Below the pieces are notes generated by a model. That model was not told the DNA's origin, made no database searches, and was given only the letters and a program-made list of their open reading frames with translations. From NCBI RefSeq assembly GCF_014207185.1, contig NZ_JACHCP010000003.1, forward strand, positions 434,001-498,000: a stretch of 64,000 nt of DNA. Direction: 5' to 3'. Within the stretch, counting starts at the first letter, position 1; each line of letters begins with the position of its first letter. The DNA comes from Rhodanobacter sp. A1T4. Its GTDB lineage: Bacteria; Pseudomonadota; Gammaproteobacteria; Xanthomonadales; Rhodanobacteraceae. Below are positions 35,454 through 43,806 of this stretch, piece after piece. Made by a program: the position numbers and the translations under genes.

Positions 35454-35852
35454 ATGTTTGTCAACATTAATCTCGGCGTACTCAGCTTCGCGTTTCCGGA
35501 CGTGTGCTTCGTGCCCGTACTCGGCGTACCGGTGCCGACACCGTTTCCGAACATTGCACTGTCCTTTGCGGACATACCTGTGCAGTTTGAAATCATTATC
35601 GGCGGTGGTCTCGCGGAGAACCTGCTTACCATCGGAGCCATCAGCAACGGCGATCAGGTTGGTGCGGAAGGTGGCGTGGTCTCTCATCTTTTCATGGGAC
35701 CGTTTCGTTCGCTGCTTGGCAGCTTCAAGGTATTCATGGGCTGCATCCCATGCACGCACATGCTTGGCATCGTGGGGCAGAATGGTCTGTTGCCCAACAT
35801 AGTGGGTATCACGCTCACGCCTGCACAGATCTGTGTACTGGTGTTCGGTTGA
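35454..35852 (+). CDS. DUF4150 PAAR-like spike tip protein
   Basis: A 132-aa DUF4150 (PAAR-like) protein. Visible family marks are PVLGVPVPTPFPNIALSF, then GDQVGAEGGVVSHLFMGPF and GSFKVFMGCIPCTHMLG. DUF4150 proteins cap the VgrG needle and often carry toxin domains at the C-terminus; this one ends straight after the tip domain, so it carries no cargo of its own. It starts 3 bp after DUF3540 and its stop shares one base with the tssJ start. Confidence 0.85.
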   Translation: MFVNINLGVLSFAFPDVCFVPVLGVPVPTPFPNIALSFADIPVQFEIIIGGGLAENLLTIGAISNGDQVGAEGGVVSHLFMGPFRSLLGSFKVFMGCIPCTHMLGIVGQNGLLPNIVGITLTPAQICVLVFG

Positions 35853-36334
35853 TGCGGGCGCCAACCAACAGTTCCATGTTGAAACTAGTGTTTGCATGCA
35901 CATGCTTTCTGTTGGCAGGTTGTAGTGCTGTCGCGAACCTGTTGCCGTGGCATACGCAAACCACGCGCCTGTCGAGTGTGCGCGTAGCGGCCCCCCCGGG
36001 CGCGAATCTGAATTCGGCCACGGCACTGGACCTGGTGTACGTCTACAACACCGCGAGTATCGCCATGTTGCCCAAGACCGGACCGGATTGGTTTTCGCAA
36101 AAAATCGCCTTGCAAAACGGACTGGGCCTCGCGATCGACATCGTGTCGTTGCAAGTGCCGCCGGCCACGGTGATCGATCCGGTCGTACTGCCGAAACGTG
36201 CCAGCAAGGCTGTGGCGGTTTTCGCATTCGCCAATTATCTGGCTCCAGCTGGACAGGCACGCAGCGACCTTACCCAATTCCGTCGCGCCGTGATCTGGTT
36301 GGCACCAACACAAATCACCATCACCGAACAGTAG
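35852..36334 (+). CDS. tssJ: T6SS outer-membrane lipoprotein TssJ
   Basis: A 160-aa lipoprotein. The signal peptide has a lipobox FLLAGC (Cys about residue 23) after a hydrophobic stretch. The mature part keeps the TssJ pattern GANLNSATALDLVYVYNTAS (loop for TssM contact) and LPKTGPDWFSQKIAL, but is divergent. TssJ anchors the TssLM membrane complex to the outer membrane. A second possible start (ATG 35876) leaves a shorter signal peptide. It begins on the stop of the DUF4150 gene. Confidence 0.82.
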   Translation: MRAPTNSSMLKLVFACTCFLLAGCSAVANLLPWHTQTTRLSSVRVAAPPGANLNSATALDLVYVYNTASIAMLPKTGPDWFSQKIALQNGLGLAIDIVSLQVPPATVIDPVVLPKRASKAVAVFAFANYLAPAGQARSDLTQFRRAVIWLAPTQITITEQ

Positions 36335-36342
36335 GGCAAACC

Positions 36343-37761
36343 ATGAACGCTATCGCCGACAACTTGCCCGCATTGCCCGAAGCCGTGTCCTGGTCGGAGG
36401 GCATGTTGCTGTCGCCGCAACACTTTCAGCAAAACGATATCTATTGGAATAATTACCTGCATCACCAGTTGTCCGTGTTGCAGCCTTATTGCTGGGGGGT
36501 GCTCGATCTGGCTTTGGACGGCGCCGAACTACTCAAGGGCAGGGTGGTCTTCGAGCGACTGCGTTGCGTGATGAATGACGGTCTGCTGATCGACTTTCCC
36601 GGTCACTTCGTACCGCAGGACATGTCACTGGATCTTTCCAAGCATGACTGGAATGTAGAACCACGCGTCGTTGTGCAATTGCGCGTGCCGATTCGTGGAA
36701 AGGGTGCTGCCAGCAATATCGGAGACATGCAACGCTATACCACCGAGCCCGGCAGCCTGGAGGCGGACGAAAACACAGGCAAGGACGAGATAGCAGTCGA
36801 TCGTCTGCGCCCGAAGATGAGTCTGGTCGCTGGTGTGTCCGTCGCCAAGTGCTATTGCTCGTTTCCACTGCTGGAGCTGCGCGGTGACTCGCGTGGTGTA
36901 CACCTAACGGAATACCACCCGCCGTTGCTGCGCTCGGATGCGTCGCTCTATCTGGGCGACGCGTCGCTGCAACGTGTCCTGAAAAACTTATCCGAAGCGA
37001 TGTGGAAAAAATACCGTGAGTTGCTGGGTGTGCGTATCGATGATCGCGGCGAGTCGCGTTACGACGGTGAATCGAGCGCACAAGTGATGGCTGCACGTTA
37101 CCTGGTCATGGGCCTCCCGCGTTTCGATGTGCTGCTGCAATCGGGAACCACGCATCCCTACGATCTCTATGTCGCGCTATCGCAACTGGTTGGCTTTCTC
37201 GCTGCCACGCCCGGTGCGTCGCAGCCACCAGCCATGCTGGCCTACGATCACAATCAATGCATGCCGCTGTTTCAACGTGCCATCGACTATGTTCTGGTAC
37301 AGCTTGCACGCATGAATGCGGATTACAGCGTGATCGACTTCCAGCAAGTCGGTGTCTCTGGTTTCCGTTGCATGTTGCCGCAAGGTATTGCAACCGACAA
37401 GCTGCTGATCGAGCTGCGTCCGCGCGCGGGACAAAATACCAAGACGCTCGACACCTGGTTAAGTGGAGCGCGTATCGCAACCGAGGAATTGATTTATATC
37501 CTTGTGCGTCGTCGTTTCTCCGGTGCCACGGTAACAGCTGCCGATGCCGCAACGGTCGCCGCACTGAATCTTCGTCCGGGTGCATTCGTCTACGCGATAA
37601 CCGGCGGCAGTATCGACGTCGATGCAAGTACCGCGAAACCACTGATCCTTGACGGACACACCTTGGTGATACTTGGCGAACCAGATGACAAGGTACCGGC
37701 TGGCATTACGCTGTATTTGCCGCGTAAACCGGCAACGGCAATCAAGGTGGGAGCATCTTGA
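36343..37761 (+). CDS. tssK: T6SS baseplate-membrane connector TssK
   Basis: A 472-aa TssK/VasE. The N-terminal family block VSWSEGMLLSPQHFQQND is present near residue 15, followed by GVLDLALDGAELLKGRVVFE and the mid-protein LVGFLAATPGASQPPAMLAY. TssK links baseplate wedges to the TssLM complex; the N-terminal domain resembles siphophage receptor-binding shoulder domains. ATG 36343 is 8 bp after tssJ. Confidence 0.95.
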   Translation: MNAIADNLPALPEAVSWSEGMLLSPQHFQQNDIYWNNYLHHQLSVLQPYCWGVLDLALDGAELLKGRVVFERLRCVMNDGLLIDFPGHFVPQDMSLDLSKHDWNVEPRVVVQLRVPIRGKGAASNIGDMQRYTTEPGSLEADENTGKDEIAVDRLRPKMSLVAGVSVAKCYCSFPLLELRGDSRGVHLTEYHPPLLRSDASLYLGDASLQRVLKNLSEAMWKKYRELLGVRIDDRGESRYDGESSAQVMAARYLVMGLPRFDVLLQSGTTHPYDLYVALSQLVGFLAATPGASQPPAMLAYDHNQCMPLFQRAIDYVLVQLARMNADYSVIDFQQVGVSGFRCMLPQGIATDKLLIELRPRAGQNTKTLDTWLSGARIATEELIYILVRRRFSGATVTAADAATVAALNLRPGAFVYAITGGSIDVDASTAKPLILDGHTLVILGEPDDKVPAGITLYLPRKPATAIKVGAS

Positions 37762-37764
37762 CCG

Positions 37765-38604
37765 ATGGCGACTGCCAACCCCGATCCTGCGCGCAGTTTT
37801 CTGGTGACCCGTTTCGCGGGTTTCTATGAGGAAGTGGCGCGGATAAAGGTCGCCGTTGAGAAAGGTGAGCTTGCACGGTTGTTGCAACCGGATTCGCCTC
37901 TCGAGCAGATTGCGCCAAGCGATCAAGCTGAACGTGTTGCCAATCGATTGCTCGCGATACTGGATCGCCAAACGCGCGCGGTCGCTGCTGTCGCTACCGA
38001 AGCGGAGATGGAAGCCTATCGCCGCACACGCTACATCATGGTCGCGCTGGCCGATGAAATCTTCATTCTCAATCTTCCGTGGGATGCCGCAGAATATTGG
38101 CCGAAGTACCTGCTCGAATACAGCGTCGCACACACGCGTATTGCCGGACGGCAGTTCTTCCTCTACGTCGAGGAATTGATGGGATGCCGTGACCGCACGC
38201 CATTGGATGCGGATTTTGCGGCGGTATTGCTGCTCGCGATGCAGCTCGGCTTTCAGGGAATGTATCGCGGAAACGATGGCCGTGACACGCTCAGCGGATA
38301 TCGAAGCAAGCTTTACCCGATGGCGAGTGGTCTCACTCTCGAAGATCGCCGTGGCCATATGTTTCCACAAGCCTACGACTACACGGTGGTATCCGATCGC
38401 GACAATACGCGGATAGCGCTCGCACCATGGGTAAGGGCGACGGTGTACGGTGCGCTCGGCTATCTGGTGCTGTCATCGCTGATCTGGCTGGCGTTGACGT
38501 GGTCCTTGCTCGGCGTGATAGATGGTGCAACACATCAAAACTGCGTCATGAAAAACGACAGCATGGTATGTCGTGTCACGTCCGGATCTGCGAGCACCCA
38601 ATGA
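37765..38604 (+). CDS. tssL: T6SS membrane complex protein TssL (DotU/IcmH)
   Basis: A 279-aa DotU-like protein: long cytoplasmic helical domain with ALADEIFILNLPWDAAEYWP, the typical GMYRGNDGRDTLSGYRSKLY-type segment of the family, and one C-terminal transmembrane helix (about residues 222-248, YGALGYLVLSSLIWLALTW). It binds TssM and TssK. No peptidoglycan-binding OmpA extension is present. It starts 3 bp after tssK and overlaps tssM (ATGA). Confidence 0.93.
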   Translation: MATANPDPARSFLVTRFAGFYEEVARIKVAVEKGELARLLQPDSPLEQIAPSDQAERVANRLLAILDRQTRAVAAVATEAEMEAYRRTRYIMVALADEIFILNLPWDAAEYWPKYLLEYSVAHTRIAGRQFFLYVEELMGCRDRTPLDADFAAVLLLAMQLGFQGMYRGNDGRDTLSGYRSKLYPMASGLTLEDRRGHMFPQAYDYTVVSDRDNTRIALAPWVRATVYGALGYLVLSSLIWLALTWSLLGVIDGATHQNCVMKNDSMVCRVTSGSASTQ

Positions 38605-41600
38605 CCCCCGTGTTCGCCGCCAGCCTGATTCTTGCGGCGATCGCCTTTGTCCTTGTTGCGTGGCTTCTGTGGCGATCGCGTAGTACCAAGGCGGTGCAAG
38701 GACCGAAGCCAGCTGTTGCCACTGCACCGGATAAGCCTTCGCGATGGGTGAACGTGCGCAACGCGTTACGGCGCAGCTATCAGACGATCGATCGCGCGGT
38801 GCGTTATGTAATGGCGCGCCGCGATTGGCGTTACCGGAATTCATGGCTATTGCTGATGGGCTTTTCCGGTGACGGCAAAAGCAGTATTGCCGCATCGATC
38901 CCGCAGGATCTCGAGCGTGCGTTGCAACGACGCGATGCAAAAAACGAAGCTTTTTTAATAACGGCGGTTCCCAATTCGAAATGGCACTTCCTGGAAAAAG
39001 GCATTCTGATCGACCCGAGTTGCAGCATCGGGACGCCTGCTGCGGCACAAAACACTGATGCACGCTGGCCGGACATGCTGGCGAACATCGATAGCTTGCG
39101 ACCAGACCGCGCGCTGGACGGCATCGTCTGGGTGATCTCCGCGGCTCGTCTGTTGGCTGCCAGCGATGCAGAATGCGCCGCGCTGGGTCGCTACGCGTTT
39201 GCACGTATCAACGAGATGCAGGATGCGTTCGCCTTTGCGCTACCCGTCTATGTGGTGGTCAGTCAATGCGACGCCATACAAGGCTTCAGCGCGTTCTGGA
39301 CCGTGCAGGACAAAACGTTGCGTGGCGAAATGGCGGGATGGTCCAGTCCGAGCATCGACGATAACGGGCTGCCTTCAGAATGGGTCGGCAAGGCTTTCGA
39401 CAAGCTGATTGACGGTTTGCGCGCATTGGTGCTTAACGCAGCAGCCGTAAAGGACGAGATTGATGACGTCGATGACTTCTTCTTGTTTCCGCGTTATATG
39501 CGCACCTTGCAAACATCGGTGCAGGCATTTCTGGAGGTATTGTTCAAGACCAACAGCTATGAAACGCGTGCGTTTTGCCGTGGCGTTTACTTCACCGGCG
39601 TGGTCGCCAGCGAAAAAGCGACGAGCGTGGTCAGCACTGCCCGCAAGGATGTCGCTTTCATCCAGGGGCTGCTGGAAGACAAGGTATTCGCCGAGCGAGG
39701 ACTCGCGCAACGCACTCAAAAGGGTCTGCTCGCGCGCAATCATTTGATACGGCGGCTACAGATCGGTTTGATTTTTGCCAGCATTTCGCTTGGCATAGCG
39801 TTGCCGTGGAGTGCGTCCCAAGTTAATCAACGGGCACAGGCGTTGCGCGATACCGTGGTGAATATTTCGGTCAACAGCAAGACCCTCAGTCAGCATAGCT
39901 GTCTGGATGAACAGCGCGTCTACCAGCTCATCACGCAAGTCACCGCGCTGGATCAACGTACGCGCTACATAGCCATTCCGTTGTCGTGGATCGACCGCCG
40001 TATCAATAGCGGCATTACCAAAGTCATTTCCATTAATGCATTGCAACAAGTCGTGTTGCCGTCATTGTCATGCAAGCTGCAACAACGCATCGACATGTTG
40101 TCAGCGACTACCCTGAACGTTGCTGCGTTGCAATCGGCACCCGATGCGGCCTACGCAAATGACCGTTTGCAACTCAAGCGACAGCTGGCTGATCTCGGCA
40201 CGCTGGAGGAAAACCTCGATCACTTTGCTGCCATCGCTGAACCTGGCTTGCAAGTTGAAAAGCGTCAACTTCTTCTCTATTTCGGCGCGCTTTGCGAATA
40301 CGCCTATGGTGACCCACTGCCGGCGAATGCATTGAAAGAGGACGGAGCACTCGCTGACGCACTGGTTCCTGCGACGTACAGCGATGAACCGAAAATCAGC
40401 GCGGCGTTACGCACTCAGCTGGTGGAAAAGTTCGACAAGATGGCCGCCAACGCACAGGGCGACTTGCTCAAGCGCATCGGGGAAGGCGTGCCGCTGCTGG
40501 CGTCATTGCAAGCCGCAGCCAATACACCACAAGAGAACAAGCCACCGATACTGCCGCAGCTGCGCAACTTCAACAATTGGCTGAAATGGGTTCGCGGTGC
40601 GTGGTTGTTATCGACGCCGACCGAAAACCCATGTACGCGCATGAGCGATGAGGTCAAGCCTGGCATCGAAACGCTGATCAGCAAATATCATTACGACGCG
40701 AACCTGCTTGCCACGCTCGATCATTTCAATGTTGAGCAATGCTATCAGCCGGTGGTCGATAGTTTGCGTAGCGCGACACTCGCACCTTACAACGCATTGT
40801 TCTCCGTCAATCCGTCCACACAGGAGTTGGATGGTGTAAGCCCAGGCCTCGGTAATGAAGCCACTGGCTTGAATGCGCTCGCTGACGTCGATTATATGCA
40901 GCTGAAGTCGACGCAAGCCTATAGTTGCAATGGTGCTGGTGCAGGATGGCGCAGCGGCACTTTCAGCGAAGTGCTTGGGGAAGTACGCCAGTATCAGACA
41001 TTCGCAAATCTGCAAAAGACAGCGACGCTGGGGCCTGCTCCCGCAAACGATCCGTTATACGATCAGTTGGCGCGAGCACAGTTGCAAGTAGCGCTCGAAG
41101 ATAGCTTGGCACGTAATCAGCGCACGCAAGTCAGCGAAACGGTCGATGCGGGGCTGGATGCAACATCACAGCTCGATCGCGAACTATCGACCGAGAGCGT
41201 CAACGTTTCCTCCTCAATAGGTCCGTTGCTTCAATCCTTGCGCGGCTTCCGGCAATTGGGGCTCGACAATCTCGCGGGCGAGGTCAGTCAATGCGCGCAG
41301 AACTACGCATCAAGCATGCTGCTGGATGTGTCGGAACTGGTGTCATCCAGTCATTTGTATGACCCATCCGTCCAGGACAGCTCCGATGATTCCGCAGTAA
41401 TCTTTGATCTCGGTGCCACTCCGGTTCTGCAAGGTTATCTGGATCAGCAACTGGCGCGCGTGCAGGTGCTGTCCAGCTATGCGGCGCCGTTCGTGACGTT
41501 GTTGAAGGGCTCCAATGGCGTCAACAACAGCATGCGTGCCAACACGCAAACGGATGTGTATTGGGGGAATACGATCAGTGAATTGAATCGAGCCGTTCAG

Positions 41601-42578
41601 TTCGCCGATCCCGCGGGGCAAGTGGGTCAGCTCAATGATCTTTTCCTCAAGCAACTTTCTGCAATGAGCTACAGCAATTGCTCGAACACGCTAAATGGGT
41701 ATATAGCACCAGCGATCGGCAATGACCTGTTTTCGCTGCGGCGCCAGGCCGTGGTGCAAATCGCGCAGACCGCCTGTTCAAATCACGGGCTGGATAATTC
41801 CAATCTGCACTATGTACGGATCGGCATGTTGTTCAACAGCCAGCTGGCTGGTCGTTATCCGTTCGGTCCGGCAACCTCGCATGAAGTGTCACTCGCGATC
41901 GTCAAGGCGTTCTTCGTTTATTACGCAAAGGAAAAGCCCGAACTGGAAACGTGGCTTGCGACGGCCACTAGCGACAAGGCTAAGCGAATGAAGACGTTTA
42001 TAGATCAGCTTGACACTGTGCAGTCTTTCCTCAGTGGCAATCTTTTGGCCATGCCACAGAGTGCGCCGATCACCGTCGATGTGGGTTTCCGCGCATTGCC
42101 CGCCAATTCGCCAAACAGCGATCAGCTGATCGCATGGGCCATGCGCAGCGGTGACAACACCATCGGCTGGCCCGGTGCCACTACTCGCGTATTGTGGAAT
42201 TTTGGTGATCCAGTGTCGCTGGATATGCAGTGGGCAGACCGCTCGCATTACACACCGTTGCCGGACCCAGCTCAATCGGACCTGACGGTGAGTGGTTTTC
42301 ATGCGACGTTTCAGGCTACGGGGTCATGGGCGCTGTTGCAGTTGCTCGATCTGCACAAGTCGAATGCCAGCGCCTCCAACGCACTTGATTCCAATCTCCA
42401 GTTATTGCAGTTCCAGTTGCCGCTATTGACCAATGCCGATGTAGCGCGCAGCCAGGGCAATACCACCAAGGCGCAGTTCTATCTCACACTGAAATTCGCC
42501 GCCCCCGATCCGGTCAGCAAGGCTGTTGTGCCGCTTTCTGTGCCGATATTCCCGCGGGAGGCGCCTGTTTTGTGGTGA
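38601..42578 (+). CDS. tssM: T6SS membrane complex protein TssM (IcmF)
   Basis: A 1325-aa TssM. One N-terminal transmembrane helix (about 5-24), a cytoplasmic NTPase-like domain with a Walker A GFSGDGKS (residues 87-94), and a second helix near 385-402 (IGLIFASISLGIALPW). The long periplasmic part follows, ending with a beta-rich domain (WALLQLLDLHKSNAS). The Walker A is intact, unlike in some TssM proteins. It overlaps tssL as ATGA. Confidence 0.93.
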   Translation: MTPVFAASLILAAIAFVLVAWLLWRSRSTKAVQGPKPAVATAPDKPSRWVNVRNALRRSYQTIDRAVRYVMARRDWRYRNSWLLLMGFSGDGKSSIAASIPQDLERALQRRDAKNEAFLITAVPNSKWHFLEKGILIDPSCSIGTPAAAQNTDARWPDMLANIDSLRPDRALDGIVWVISAARLLAASDAECAALGRYAFARINEMQDAFAFALPVYVVVSQCDAIQGFSAFWTVQDKTLRGEMAGWSSPSIDDNGLPSEWVGKAFDKLIDGLRALVLNAAAVKDEIDDVDDFFLFPRYMRTLQTSVQAFLEVLFKTNSYETRAFCRGVYFTGVVASEKATSVVSTARKDVAFIQGLLEDKVFAERGLAQRTQKGLLARNHLIRRLQIGLIFASISLGIALPWSASQVNQRAQALRDTVVNISVNSKTLSQHSCLDEQRVYQLITQVTALDQRTRYIAIPLSWIDRRINSGITKVISINALQQVVLPSLSCKLQQRIDMLSATTLNVAALQSAPDAAYANDRLQLKRQLADLGTLEENLDHFAAIAEPGLQVEKRQLLLYFGALCEYAYGDPLPANALKEDGALADALVPATYSDEPKISAALRTQLVEKFDKMAANAQGDLLKRIGEGVPLLASLQAAANTPQENKPPILPQLRNFNNWLKWVRGAWLLSTPTENPCTRMSDEVKPGIETLISKYHYDANLLATLDHFNVEQCYQPVVDSLRSATLAPYNALFSVNPSTQELDGVSPGLGNEATGLNALADVDYMQLKSTQAYSCNGAGAGWRSGTFSEVLGEVRQYQTFANLQKTATLGPAPANDPLYDQLARAQLQVALEDSLARNQRTQVSETVDAGLDATSQLDRELSTESVNVSSSIGPLLQSLRGFRQLGLDNLAGEVSQCAQNYASSMLLDVSELVSSSHLYDPSVQDSSDDSAVIFDLGATPVLQGYLDQQLARVQVLSSYAAPFVTLLKGSNGVNNSMRANTQTDVYWGNTISELNRAVQFADPAGQVGQLNDLFLKQLSAMSYSNCSNTLNGYIAPAIGNDLFSLRRQAVVQIAQTACSNHGLDNSNLHYVRIGMLFNSQLAGRYPFGPATSHEVSLAIVKAFFVYYAKEKPELETWLATATSDKAKRMKTFIDQLDTVQSFLSGNLLAMPQSAPITVDVGFRALPANSPNSDQLIAWAMRSGDNTIGWPGATTRVLWNFGDPVSLDMQWADRSHYTPLPDPAQSDLTVSGFHATFQATGSWALLQLLDLHKSNASASNALDSNLQLLQFQLPLLTNADVARSQGNTTKAQFYLTLKFAAPDPVSKAVVPLSVPIFPREAPVLW

Positions 42579-42606
42579 TTTCCATCAATCGCAAGGAGTT
42601 CCGCTC

Positions 42607-43806
42607 ATGAACATGCCTGCATATGTGATGCAAGGCGACGATACGTTGCCGCAAGGACATGTCGCCAAAGCTATGGATGATAACGGCTATTTCAAGCGTT
42701 ACTTCGATACGTCGCTGGAAGCGCTGCTGGCGCCACTGGACGGTGAGCATCCAACCGGGCTGCCTGTACGCGGCACGATGATCTATCGCATGGTGGAGCA
42801 GGCACGCCGCAGCGACGACGTGACGCTGCCGATGGGCTCGTGGGCGGTGGATCTGAAACGTGCGAACTGGCCTAAAGTTTCGACGATGATTGTCACCGTC
42901 CTCAGCGGAACCGCCAAGGATCTGCAACTGGCGTCGTGGCTGCTCGAAGCGGAAATCCATCAGCGCGGCTTTGCGGCGATTGCACCGTGCATCACTTTGC
43001 TGCACGGACTTTGCGATCAGTGGTGGAGCGCATTGCATCCGCAGCCAGACCACGGCGACTACGATGCGCGCATCAATATCGTGCAATGGGTGAACGAAAA
43101 GCTGCTTGCTACGTTGTCGCTGATACCGTTGGTGAGCGAAGGTGAACATCGTGCAAGCTGGTCGCAATGGGAATTGGCGTATTACAACGAGCGCCTGATT
43201 GCGGTGCATGGGACGTTGCCCGAAGAAGCCCGCGACGCAGCCACGTTGGAAGATTTGCACGTATTGCTAGGCGTCATAAAGCTGGATATTTTGCGCGGGC
43301 GTTATGCCGAACTGACTGACGCACGTACGGCGATTGCCGACTTCGAGGAAAACTTGCGTATCCATCTGGGATACGAAGCTCCGTCGTTGGGCAAGCTCGA
43401 CGATTTGCTGGTACATGTCCAGGCGCCCATCCGTGGCGAAATTGCCCGACGAGGCGAACCGCTGGAATATTCAACGGTCGCCACAACACCCGATGACCGC
43501 ATGTCGGATGTTGCGGCCGTAGCGCATGGCGGCGCAGATGACCGGCATGCGCAGACGGAACACGACGACGAAGCTTTTACCGATCGTGAAAGAGCCTATC
43601 GGGCTCTGGCTGACGTCGCCGACTTCCTGCTTCAGATCGAACCGCATAGTCCGGTTCCTTATTTGATTCGTAGGGCAATCGAATGGGGCAGTCTTAACGC
43701 CGCCGAGTTGTATTGCGAGGTTTTCCAGAAGTCTGGCGGTCGGATCGATATCGTCGACCTGTTCGGTATCGGTGGACAACATGAGTCGCGTCAGGAGGGT
43801 GCATGA
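42607..43806 (+). CDS. tssA: T6SS tail assembly protein TssA
   Basis: A 399-aa TssA. The N-terminal ImpA_N domain is visible: RGTMIYRMVEQARRSDDVTL, then VLSGTAKDLQLASWLLEAEI and the PDHGDYDARINIVQWVNEKL block. A short C-terminal domain (SPVPYLIRRAIEWGSLNAAE) follows an acidic linker. TssA recruits baseplate and sheath parts and caps the growing tail. Its stop overlaps the next gene (ATGA). Confidence 0.92.
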   Translation: MNMPAYVMQGDDTLPQGHVAKAMDDNGYFKRYFDTSLEALLAPLDGEHPTGLPVRGTMIYRMVEQARRSDDVTLPMGSWAVDLKRANWPKVSTMIVTVLSGTAKDLQLASWLLEAEIHQRGFAAIAPCITLLHGLCDQWWSALHPQPDHGDYDARINIVQWVNEKLLATLSLIPLVSEGEHRASWSQWELAYYNERLIAVHGTLPEEARDAATLEDLHVLLGVIKLDILRGRYAELTDARTAIADFEENLRIHLGYEAPSLGKLDDLLVHVQAPIRGEIARRGEPLEYSTVATTPDDRMSDVAAVAHGGADDRHAQTEHDDEAFTDRERAYRALADVADFLLQIEPHSPVPYLIRRAIEWGSLNAAELYCEVFQKSGGRIDIVDLFGIGGQHESRQEGA

